This document shows positions 9,146-16,145 of a stretch of DNA of 64,000 bases, piece by piece. Origin of the DNA: Bifidobacterium primatium (GTDB taxonomy: Bacteria > Actinomycetota > Actinomycetes > Actinomycetales > Bifidobacteriaceae); NCBI RefSeq assembly GCF_002802875.1, contig NZ_PEBI01000005.1, positions 124,001 through 188,000 on the forward strand, in the 5' to 3' direction. Numbering within the stretch: position 1 is the stretch's first letter; each line of letters starts with the position of its first letter. The position numbers were made by a program, and so were the translations under genes. Under the pieces are notes generated by a model. The model saw nothing but the letters and a program-made list of their open reading frames with translations, made no database searches and was not told the origin of the DNA.

Positions 9146-9351
9146 CGCGCTCATCTCCCCTCATATCTGAGTCGCGCAACGTCGGCCAGAGAATCTCCGA
9201 CTGCGAATCGCAAAATCACGAATCGCGAATTACAGCCCATCGTCGGATTCATGTCCGCCGTTGTGATTCACAACCTACGAGGGAAAACCACAGTTCCCAT
9301 TGCCCCTCGGTTTCGCCGGTGTTACCAATATCGGCCCGTTCGGCGGCACAT

Positions 9352-9822
9352 TCATCGCTTCCCGGCGAAGAAATCGGTGAGCAGCGCACGGCATTCGGAT
9401 TCGCGCACATCGCCCACCACCTCGGGCATCGAGCCCACATGCGGGTCGCGCAGCACATCCCACACCGAACCGCACGCCCCCAGCTTCGCGTCCCACGCGC
9501 CGAACACCACACGACCCACATGCGCCGTCAGCACCGCGCCGGCACACATCGGGCACGGCTCCAACGTCACCACCAGCGTGCAATCGCTCAGATTCCAACT
9601 CCCCCGCGCCAACGCGGCCTCGCGCATCGCCTCCACCTCGGCATGCGCCAGCGGGTCGCCGCCCTCCTCGCGACGATTCCGTCCACGGCCGATGACCGCG
9701 CCGGACGCATCCACCACCACGGCACCCACCGGCACGTCGCCGTGTTCGGCCGCCTCGGCCGCCAACGCCAACGCCTCGTCCATCATCCGCCGATCACTGA
9801 TTCGCCGATATTCGCCACACAT
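9352..9822 (-). CDS. tadA: tRNA-specific adenosine deaminase
   Basis: 156-aa zinc deaminase that converts the wobble adenosine 34 of tRNA-Arg(ACG) to inosine in the cytoplasm. The zinc and catalytic motif HAE is in DPLAHAEVEAMREAA and the second zinc motif PCPMCAG follows about 30 residues later, both with normal spacing for the CDA fold. The ATG at 9822 is chosen over an in-frame GTG at 9843: no Shine-Dalgarno is visible, but TAGAGT (9830-9835) ends 7 nt before the ATG, which suggests a leaderless transcript. It is divergent from upp across a repeat-bearing intergenic region. Confidence 0.93.
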   Translation of the reverse strand: MCGEYRRISDRRMMDEALALAAEAAEHGDVPVGAVVVDASGAVIGRGRNRREEGGDPLAHAEVEAMREAALARGSWNLSDCTLVVTLEPCPMCAGAVLTAHVGRVVFGAWDAKLGACGSVWDVLRDPHVGSMPEVVGDVRESECRALLTDFFAGKR

Positions 9823-9829
9823 GCGCCCA

Positions 9830-9835
9830 ACTCTA
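9830..9835 (-). promoter_or_regulatory. Probable -10 hexamer of leaderless tadA
   Basis: TAGAGT on the minus strand, 7 nt before the ATG at 9822. Same layout as ilvA, upp and rlmH. Confidence 0.5.
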
Positions 9836-9875
9836 CCCAACACGGCTCACTCGGCCAGTCTCCCCCAATCGGTTT

Positions 9876-9936
9876 CCCGATACGGCGGTCCCGATATATC
9901 GGTCCCGATACGGCAGTTTCCCGATACGCCAGTTTT
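9876..9936. repeat. Four tandem CCCGATAC-type repeats between tadA and upp
   Basis: Imperfect units of 14-17 bp at 9876-9889, 9890-9903, 9904-9919 and 9920-9936, sharing CCCGATACGGCAGT or near variants. The second contains the palindrome CCGATATATCGG. They lie between two divergent genes, about 130-190 nt from the upp start. They could be protein-binding sites; no known operator is recognised. Confidence 0.6.
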
Positions 9937-10066
9937 GCGGTCTGCAAACATCCCCACCGTCGATTCCAGCCCCAAACCGGCTCCATCACGACGAATATCA
10001 GCGGGCAAAACCACAAAACTCGCATCCCGACCGCACAAGGCAGCGTGTACGCACCATCCCACCCAC

Positions 10067-10072
10067 TAAGCT
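10067..10072 (+). promoter_or_regulatory. Probable -10 hexamer of leaderless upp
   Basis: TAAGCT ends 7 nt before the upp ATG and no Shine-Dalgarno lies between them. Confidence 0.55.
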
Positions 10073-10079
10073 GGGCAGT

Positions 10080-10724
10080 ATGACTATGGAACTGCATGTT
10101 GTCTCCCACCCGCTGGTGGATCATAAGCTCACCGTGCTGCGCGACAAGAACACGCCGTCCAGCACCTTCCGCGAACTCGTCACCGAGATCGTCATGCTCG
10201 AAGCCTACGAGGCCACGCGCGACATTCTCGTTGAAGACAAGCCCATCGAAACGCCCGTCGCCCCCATGGTCGGCAAGCAGCTCGCCAACCCGCGCCCCAT
10301 CATCGTTCCGATTCTGCGCGCCGGACTCGGCATGCTCGACGGCATGGCAAAGATGATCCCCACCGCCGAAGTCGGCTTCCTCGGCATGAAGCGCGATGAG
10401 GAAACCCTCCAGATCATCACCTACGCCAACCGTCTGCCCGACGACCTCACCGGCCGCCACGTCTTCCTCGTCGACCCCATGCTCGCCACCGGCGGCACCA
10501 TGATCGACGCCATCCACTACCTCGCCGAGCGCGGCGCCCGCGAAATCACCTGCATCGACGTGCTCGCCGCCCCCGAAGGCCTCAAGCGCCTCGAGCAGGA
10601 AGTCGACCCCGCCATCAACTTCAAGGTCGTCGTCGCAGCAGTCGACGATCACCTCAACGACAAGGCGTATATCGTGCCGGGTCTCGGCGACGCCGGCGAC
10701 CGCCTTTATGGCGTCGTCGATTAA
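10080..10724 (+). CDS. upp: Uracil phosphoribosyltransferase
   Basis: 214-aa pyrimidine salvage enzyme making UMP from uracil and PRPP. The PRPP loop is VDPMLATGGTMIDA (about residues 137-150) and the uracil-binding C-terminus ends PGLGDAGDRLYG, as in the family, whose usual length is about 208-213 aa. The start MTMELHVVSHPLVDHK follows a leaderless-type TAAGCT hexamer; an ATG two codons in is also possible. The stop codon lies inside the left arm of a long imperfect palindrome (10710-10814), which may end transcription. Confidence 0.96.
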   Translation: MTMELHVVSHPLVDHKLTVLRDKNTPSSTFRELVTEIVMLEAYEATRDILVEDKPIETPVAPMVGKQLANPRPIIVPILRAGLGMLDGMAKMIPTAEVGFLGMKRDEETLQIITYANRLPDDLTGRHVFLVDPMLATGGTMIDAIHYLAERGAREITCIDVLAAPEGLKRLEQEVDPAINFKVVVAAVDDHLNDKAYIVPGLGDAGDRLYGVVD

Positions 10725-10814
10725 TGGAGCGTCTTTCGCGTTGCAGAGGGTTCGACGTACCTTATGTACGCCTTCACCCTCTGCACCTTGAAGACGCACA
10801 CATTAATCGACGCC
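10710..10814. repeat. Long imperfect palindrome overlapping the upp stop
   Basis: Left-arm blocks (GGCGTCGTCGATTAATG, GCGTCTT, TGCAGAGGGT, ACGTAC) face right-arm blocks (GTACG, ACCCTCTGCA, AAGACGC, CATTAATCGACGCC) around a centre at 10761-10765. It could fold into a stem of about 45 bp with bulges and probably ends upp transcription. A related structure follows at 10871-10961. Confidence 0.75.
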
Positions 10815-10870
10815 GCCCCCAGTAGGTGGCACGCCTTCAGCCGGGTGGGTGGCGGCTGCGCCGTCGCAGC

Positions 10871-10961
10871 GGATTAATGCGTGCGGCCTCTAGGCGCGGA
10901 CGGTGAAGGCGTACAAGAGTACGCCGAACCTTCTGCGGCGACGAGGACGCTCTATTAATCC
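10871..10961. repeat. Second long imperfect palindrome, upstream of rlmH
   Basis: Outer arms GGATTAAT / ATTAATCC and inner arms GGCGTAC / GTACGCC around a 4-nt centre (10915-10918), with partial matches between. The same building blocks (ATTAATC ends, GTACGCC, TTCACC/GGTGAAG) as the palindrome at 10710-10814 suggest both are copies of one element. Its right end abuts the rlmH -10 hexamer. Confidence 0.65.
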
Positions 10962-10963
10962 AC

Positions 10964-10969
10964 TACACT
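10964..10969 (+). promoter_or_regulatory. Probable -10 hexamer of leaderless rlmH
   Basis: TACACT, 8 nt before the rlmH ATG, with no Shine-Dalgarno between. Confidence 0.5.
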
Positions 10970-10977
10970 TGGGCCCT

Positions 10978-11457
10978 ATGCGAATCGACATCATCGGCGT
11001 GGGTAAGATCAAGGAACGTTATCTGCGCGACGGCATCGCGGAATATGCCAAGCGTCTCGGCCGCTACTGCAAATTCAACATCATCGAGGTGGCCGACGAG
11101 AAAACACCCGAACACGCCAGCGACGGCGTCGAACGGCTCATCAAATCCAAGGAAGGCGAACGCATCGCCAAGCACCTGCGCGACGACGCCTACGTCATCG
11201 CCCTCGCCATCAACGGCAAACAGCTCTCATCCGAACAGTTCGCCGCACACATCAACGACCTCGGCCTGCATGGCACCAGTCATATCCAGTTCGTCATCGG
11301 CGGCTCCATCGGCCTCGACGACGCGATTCTCAAACGCGCGAACTATCTGCTCAGCTTCTCGAAGATGACGTTCCCGCATCAGCTTATGCGCATGGTCCTG
11401 GCGGAGCAGATCTACCGCGCCTACAAAATCAACGCCGGCGAGCCCTACCACAAGTAA
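10978..11457 (+). CDS. rlmH: 23S rRNA pseudouridine-1915 N3-methyltransferase
   Basis: 159-aa SPOUT-fold enzyme that methylates pseudouridine 1915 in helix 69 of 23S rRNA on assembled ribosomes, using SAM. The SAM-binding knot is in [14 protein letters not shown], and the C-terminus [20 protein letters not shown]...EPYHK is the family signature. The ATG at 10978 ([16 protein letters not shown]) gives the normal length; an in-frame start at 10903 would add 25 unrelated residues inside the upstream palindrome. Transcription is probably leaderless. It stands alone, followed by repeat-rich intergenic DNA. Confidence 0.95.
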   Translation: MRIDIIGVGKIKERYLRDGIAEYAKRLGRYCKFNIIEVADEKTPEHASDGVERLIKSKEGERIAKHLRDDAYVIALAINGKQLSSEQFAAHINDLGLHGTSHIQFVIGGSIGLDDAILKRANYLLSFSKMTFPHQLMRMVLAEQIYRAYKINAGEPYHK

Positions 11458-11847
11458 CATCGGGCGATATCGCCAACGCAGGAAACGATCTGCCCCGCGG
11501 TTCCACATTCCTTCGGCTCACAACGGTCCCGCATTCCCGCTGCTCACGAATCACCAGATACGCGTCCATTTCATGATTCGAATTTTCACGAATGGTGGGA
11601 TGCATTCATATTTGACGATTCATCGGATGTTTTCGTCTACACGAATCGCCCAATACCGACCTATCGTGGGATTCGCGCAGAAACGAATCGGCAGATATCG
11701 CGATATCTGTCGATTCATGCAATGCCCTTCACAAGACAAACCTTCAAATACCAAGATATCTGACGATTCGTGCACATGCTGAATGCACTTATATCCGCTT
11801 ATCTGCCGATTCGTGCACAAATGGGGTACTCGAGAACGCGAAGCCCG
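11458..11847. other. Repeat-rich intergenic region after rlmH
   Basis: 390 nt with no convincing gene. It carries a near-perfect 32-bp palindrome (11685-11716) and repeated copies of the motif ATCTG-N-CGATTC-R-TGCA at about 11704-11720, 11757-11773 and 11800-11816, plus weaker GATTCGTG-like copies near 11612 and 11638. The same motif forms the arms of the hairpin after hemD (62902-62969). Confidence 0.6.
11685..11716. repeat. 32-bp near-perfect palindrome
   Basis: GAATCGGCAGATATCG followed directly by CGATATCTGTCGATTC: 15 of 16 positions are complementary and there is no loop. It belongs to the ATCTG-N-CGATTC repeat family of this region. Confidence 0.75.
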
Positions 11848-12897
11848 CTAGACCCCCGGGACGAAGGCCTCGAAGATCATGTAGTCGAAGTACGCGTCGG
11901 AACGTTGGAATTCCAACGAGCTGCGCACCGTCCACGACACGGTCTTCGCGCCGAGCTTGCGGGCGAAGCGCACCTGCGGCAGGTCGCCGCCATGCCAGTC
12001 GTACGCCACGAAGTCGGGACGCCCCAGCCAGTTGAACGCCAGCAGCCCGCACAGCCATTCACGCCAGTCGCCCTTGCCGAACGCGACGTTTTCGGCAAGC
12101 TGGCCGCGGTTCACCGACGGCCGATGCTTGCGATACCAGTTCACCGCGCCCGGATGGAACGATTCGACCACGTACGCGCCGGGATACGCCTGCAGCAGTT
12201 CGTCGCCCTTCTCCATCAGTTCCTCGGCGGCGTCATCCCAGCCGTAATCGTCGAACTTGTATTCCACGATCAGCGGCACGCGCCCGCCGACGACGTCCAA
12301 CACGTCGGAGAACAGCGGCACATGCTGGTAGTAGCCTTCCGGCCGCTCGTCCCACCTGCCGTCGCCGCGCGCCACGGCCGCGGCGTCGCCCGACTTCGCC
12401 GGCGCGGGGAACAGCGGGATGTTCTTCAGCTCCTCATACGTCAGATCCTTGATCTTCCTCGGATCGCCGGCGACGCGCTTCAGGTCGGCGTCGTGCACGA
12501 CCACGACCTGCCCGTCGCGGGTGAGCTGCAAATCGAGTTCGATGCCATAGCCGGCCACGCATGCCGCGGCGAACGACGCGAGCGAATTCTCCGGCGCCAC
12601 CGGTCCCTCGAACGATTCATCGGCGTATCCCGCCTTGATGGCGCAGCGACGCGCCAGGTCGACGTAGGCGCAACGCTCGTTCACGGTGCCGACGTCGAGG
12701 CCCGAACCGGCGTCGTGCAGGCCGCGATGCGCGTACTTCACATGCGGGATGGCCGGCACCTTGTTCTGCCGGAAGTCGATGAGCGAACGCGGCGCCAGTG
12801 CCCACGCACCGATGCCGGCCGCCACGCCGCCGGTGATCGCCACGCCGGTGATCGCGGTTCCGATTCCACGCCTTCTGACCAGTCGTTTTCCAGCCAC
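11848..12897 (-). CDS. Glycerophosphodiester phosphodiesterase, membrane-anchored
   Basis: 349-aa GDPD-family enzyme hydrolysing glycerophosphodiesters to glycerol 3-phosphate and an alcohol. Catalytic motifs: HRGLH (about residue 58), APENSLASF, and ELDLQLTRDGQVVVVHD. An N-terminal hydrophobic segment (TAITGVAITGGVAAGIGAWA) after basic residues suggests a membrane anchor with the enzyme outside the cell. The start is GTG at 12897, preceded by AAAGGAGA with 5-nt spacing; an in-frame ATG at 12966 has no RBS and would add 23 odd residues. It is divergent from sdaA. Confidence 0.88.
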   Translation of the reverse strand: MAGKRLVRRRGIGTAITGVAITGGVAAGIGAWALAPRSLIDFRQNKVPAIPHVKYAHRGLHDAGSGLDVGTVNERCAYVDLARRCAIKAGYADESFEGPVAPENSLASFAAACVAGYGIELDLQLTRDGQVVVVHDADLKRVAGDPRKIKDLTYEELKNIPLFPAPAKSGDAAAVARGDGRWDERPEGYYQHVPLFSDVLDVVGGRVPLIVEYKFDDYGWDDAAEELMEKGDELLQAYPGAYVVESFHPGAVNWYRKHRPSVNRGQLAENVAFGKGDWREWLCGLLAFNWLGRPDFVAYDWHGGDLPQVRFARKLGAKTVSWTVRSSLEFQRSDAYFDYMIFEAFVPGV

Positions 12898-13173
12898 TGC
12901 GCTCTCCTTTGCACCTCGTGTTTCGCGTCCTGTCTCGCACCATGCGTCGCAATGCCGCGATGCCATGCCCGCCGTACTCCGATGTCGGTATCGACGACAT
13001 CACTCCACGGCATGCGTCGTAACCCAACCGAACGGTTTTCCCGATACAGTGTGCGGCTAGAACTCAGTCTAGTTCGGATTCCGGTGGTTTCGTCGGCACC
13101 GAATCAGACAAAACAGGCGCATATGACGATTGCAGGAATATTGCAGGAATGCCGTTGGGCAAGGGAGGCGTTG
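12898..13173. other. Divergent promoter region of the phosphodiesterase and sdaA genes
   Basis: 276 nt. Two short palindromes stand out: AACCG-aa-CGGTT (13026-13037) and GAACT-cagtct-AGTTC (about 13060-13075). Either could be an operator; no regulator can be assigned. Confidence 0.4.
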
Positions 13174-14634
13174 ATGCTCAGCACATTGGATATGTTCTCC
13201 GTCGGTATCGGACCGTCGTCGTCGCATACCGTCGGCCCGATGCGGGCCGCCTGCGCCTTCGTCTCGTCGCTCGTCGAGCGCGACCTGCTGGCGAAAACCG
13301 CCCGCGTGCATGTGACGCTGTACGGCTCGCTCGCGCAGACCGGCCTTGGGCACGGCACCGACCGCGCCGCCCTCGCCGGTCTCGAGGGCAAGCAGCCCGA
13401 GACCGTCGACCCCGACGACGTGCTCCACGATCTGGACCGCTGCTCGGATTCCGGCCGTTTGCTGCTCGCCGGCACGAAGGAGATTCCGTTCGACCGTTCC
13501 GACATCGAATTCGACACCTGGCATGCGCCGCGCCTGCATCCGAACCGCATGCTGTTCCGCGCGCTCGACGCCGACGGCCATCTGATCGTCGAGGACGTCA
13601 TCTATTCGATCGGCGGCGGATTCATCGCCTATGAGGACGAGCTGCAGAGCAAGGTCCGGGGCAAGGGACGCGGCGGCAGCGGCAATGCCGGAGCCGGGCA
13701 CAACGACGACAACGCCGATGACAACGGCGTGACCGTGCCGTTCCCCTTCTCCTCCGCCGCCGAGCTCATCGCCATCTGCGAGCGCGAACGGCTGTCGATC
13801 GCCGACGTGGTGTGGCGCAACGAGGCCGCGTTCCGCCCGGAGGAGGAGACGCGCGTGAAGCTGTATTCCGTGTGGAAGACGATGCGCGACTGCGTGCGCA
13901 ACGGCTGCACGAGCACGGAGCGCACACTGCCGGGCGGGCTGCATGTGCCGCGGCGCGCGGCGACGGTGTATCAGCGGCTGAAGCCGCGCAGCGCCGATAT
14001 CTTCGACGGTCACACCGACCGCAATATGCTGCTGTCGCGCGCGTCGGACGCCGAATGGGTCGATTTGTTCGCGCTGGCCGTGAGCGAGGAGAACGCCGGC
14101 GGCGGTCGTATCGTCACGGCGCCGACGAATGGGTCGGCGGGCATCATTCCGGCGGTGCTGCATTATTACTGGTGGCTGGTCGACGGCGCGAATCCCACGG
14201 GGGTCGTTGATTTCCTGCTTACGGCGGCCGCGGTCGGGTATCTGTTCAAGCGCAATGCGTCGATTTCCGGCGCCGAGGTGGGGTGCCAGGGAGAGGTGGG
14301 GTCGGCCTGTTCGATGGCGGCGGCGGGATTGTGCGCCGTATTGGGCGGCACGCCGAAGCAGGTGGAGAACGCGGCCGAGATCGGCATCGAACATAATCTT
14401 GGCCTGACGTGTGACCCCATCGGCGGCCTGGTGCAGATTCCGTGCATCGAACGCAATGCGATGGCGAGCAACACGGCCATCAATGCGGCTCGCATGGCGT
14501 TGCTGGGCAACGGTTCGCATATCGTGTCGCTGGATTCCGCGATTCGTACGATGAAGGAGACCGGCCTCGATATGAAGAGCAAGTACAAGGAGACATCGCG
14601 CGGCGGCCTTGCCGTCAACGTCACCGAATGCTGA
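13174..14634 (+). CDS. sdaA: L-serine ammonia-lyase (iron-sulfur, single chain)
   Basis: 486-aa cytoplasmic enzyme deaminating L-serine to pyruvate and ammonia with an oxygen-sensitive 4Fe-4S cluster. The N-terminal beta domain opens [20 protein letters not shown]; the alpha domain holds the cluster cysteines in [12 protein letters not shown] and [15 protein letters not shown] Gly/Asn/Asp-rich insertion (about residues 165-185, [16 protein letters not shown]) joins the two domains and is looser than usual. The ATG at 13174 has GGGAGG 5 nt upstream. It precedes the LacI-type regulator by 221 nt on the same strand; no functional link is evident. Confidence 0.94.
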   Translation: MLSTLDMFSVGIGPSSSHTVGPMRAACAFVSSLVERDLLAKTARVHVTLYGSLAQTGLGHGTDRAALAGLEGKQPETVDPDDVLHDLDRCSDSGRLLLAGTKEIPFDRSDIEFDTWHAPRLHPNRMLFRALDADGHLIVEDVIYSIGGGFIAYEDELQSKVRGKGRGGSGNAGAGHNDDNADDNGVTVPFPFSSAAELIAICERERLSIADVVWRNEAAFRPEEETRVKLYSVWKTMRDCVRNGCTSTERTLPGGLHVPRRAATVYQRLKPRSADIFDGHTDRNMLLSRASDAEWVDLFALAVSEENAGGGRIVTAPTNGSAGIIPAVLHYYWWLVDGANPTGVVDFLLTAAAVGYLFKRNASISGAEVGCQGEVGSACSMAAAGLCAVLGGTPKQVENAAEIGIEHNLGLTCDPIGGLVQIPCIERNAMASNTAINAARMALLGNGSHIVSLDSAIRTMKETGLDMKSKYKETSRGGLAVNVTEC

Positions 14635-14824
14635 TTCTCATACGGTCGGGCGCGAAAACCATTTTCCACCATGGGAGCATCACGGCTCCGACACACCGCA
14701 TGCATCGTCGCCGCACGAATACCCCCTCCCTCGTCATTTTCGCCCACGCCAGCGGAAACACGGGAAAATCAAGGAAAAGCTGTAAGGAACGGACACCGCC
14801 GAAGAGAAGACAACCCCTTTCGTT

Positions 14825-14830
14825 TACAAT
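14825..14830 (+). promoter_or_regulatory. Possible -10 box of the LacI gene
   Basis: TACAAT in TTTACAATGACG, 25 nt upstream of the ATG. No clear -35 element is seen. Confidence 0.4.
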
Positions 14831-14855
14831 GACGATGAACGAAACTTGAGAAAGC

Positions 14856-15923
14856 ATGGGAATGACTGCAGTAGAACCACCTCATTCTGGCACGCGCAAG
14901 ACCACTTTGGCCGAAGTTGCGGCTGCGGCCGGGGTTTCGCTGGCCACGGCCTCGAAGGCTCTGAACAATCAGCCGCGCGTAAGCGATGCCACACGACGAC
15001 GGGTTCAGGAAGCTGCGGAAAAGCTGTCATACATTCCCAATGCGCAGGCGCAGTCGTTGATTTCCGGACGTACGAATTCGATTGGCGTCATCACATCCGA
15101 TCTGACCGGCCGCTTCTGCACGCCGATCCTGCTGGGCGCCGAGGACGAGTTCGGCGTCACCTCGAACACGGTGCTGCTGTGCAATGCGCGCGGCGATGCG
15201 CTGCTCGAACGCAATCATCTGTCGTTCCTGCTGTCCCGCAACGTCGATGGCCTGCTGATCGTGGGCGACGAAACCGACCCGCGTCCGCATCTCGACGTGC
15301 CGGACAACGTGCCGGTGGTCTACGTGTACGCGCCGTCGGACAACGCGGACGATTGCTCCGTCGTATGCGACAACGTCGAGGCCGGCGAGATGGCGGTGAA
15401 TCATCTGCTGTCGTGCGGCAAGCGCAAGATCGCCATCATCGGCGGCAGCGATACGACGCCGAACGCGCATAATCTGCTGCTGGGATCGCCGAGTTCGGCG
15501 CAGGCCCGTCTCAACGGCTCGCTGAAGGCGTTGCATGAGGCCGGATTGGAGCCGGCGGGCCCGGTTCGTTTCTCGCAGTGGACGGAATCGTGGGGTCGCG
15601 CGGCCACACGACTGCTGCTGGACCAGAACGTGGATTTCGACGCCGTGGTCTGCCAGTGCGACGGCATCGCCCGCGGCTGCATGGACGTGCTCAAGGAACG
15701 CGGCATCAGCATCCCCTCGCAGGTGGCGGTCATCGGCCACGACAACCGCGATATGCTGGCGCCGGACGCCGACCCGCCGCTCACGAGCATCGACAACTGC
15801 CCGGAGGAACTGGGGCATGTGGCGGCGCGTGCGCTGATCGACGCCATCAACGGGCGGCCCCATCACGGCGTGGAAAGCATTTCGTGCCGTCTGGTCCAGC
15901 GCGAATCCACCCTGCCGATGTAA
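14856..15923 (+). CDS. LacI-family transcriptional regulator
   Basis: 355-aa repressor-type protein. The N-terminal helix-turn-helix and hinge (TLAEVAAAAGVSLATASKAL, about residues 17-65) are typical of LacI/GalR proteins and bind a palindromic operator with a central CG. The rest is a periplasmic-binding-protein-like sugar sensor ending SISCRLVQRESTL. Its target is unknown. It is convergent with the GH127 gene, so the arabinofuranoside locus is one candidate, but an AraC regulator already sits beside that locus. The start could be either of two ATGs 6 nt apart (14856 or 14862); neither has a strong RBS. Confidence 0.92.
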   Translation: MGMTAVEPPHSGTRKTTLAEVAAAAGVSLATASKALNNQPRVSDATRRRVQEAAEKLSYIPNAQAQSLISGRTNSIGVITSDLTGRFCTPILLGAEDEFGVTSNTVLLCNARGDALLERNHLSFLLSRNVDGLLIVGDETDPRPHLDVPDNVPVVYVYAPSDNADDCSVVCDNVEAGEMAVNHLLSCGKRKIAIIGGSDTTPNAHNLLLGSPSSAQARLNGSLKALHEAGLEPAGPVRFSQWTESWGRAATRLLLDQNVDFDAVVCQCDGIARGCMDVLKERGISIPSQVAVIGHDNRDMLAPDADPPLTSIDNCPEELGHVAARALIDAINGRPHHGVESISCRLVQRESTLPM

Positions 15924-16055
15924 AAATCACGCTCCAACCGCACTCGGATTACAGACGCAAAAGGCCGAGATATATGATGCTCGACCGTAAGCTTGGGGAA
16001 GCGAAGCTTCCCCGGCCGAACTACCCTTCAATCCGGCACTGACCCAAGAAACGGA

Positions 16056-16130
16056 GGAGGGGATATGCGTTGCTCGACCGTAGGCTTGGCCGAACGGCCT
16101 TGAGTGTGTCGAGTAATGCATATCCCCTCC
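16056..16130. terminator. Long hairpin between convergent LacI and GH127 genes
   Basis: Arms at 16056-16078 (GGAGGGGATATGC, TT, CTCGAC) and 16108-16130 are complementary at 21 of 23 positions, the two exceptions being G-T pairs. An inner GGCC-gaac-GGCC stem lies between. A second hairpin (GGGGAAGC-g-AAGCTTCCCC, near 15996-16014) shares the string GCTCGACCGTA with it. Probably a two-way terminator. Confidence 0.7.
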
Positions 16131-16145
16131 GACCCCTGACGCAGG

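Noticed and set aside
11770-14634. A 954-aa protein ending in serine dehydratase
   Set aside because: The first 468 codons run antisense through the glycerophosphodiesterase gene and its promoter; the RBS and family alignment put the sdaA start at 13174.
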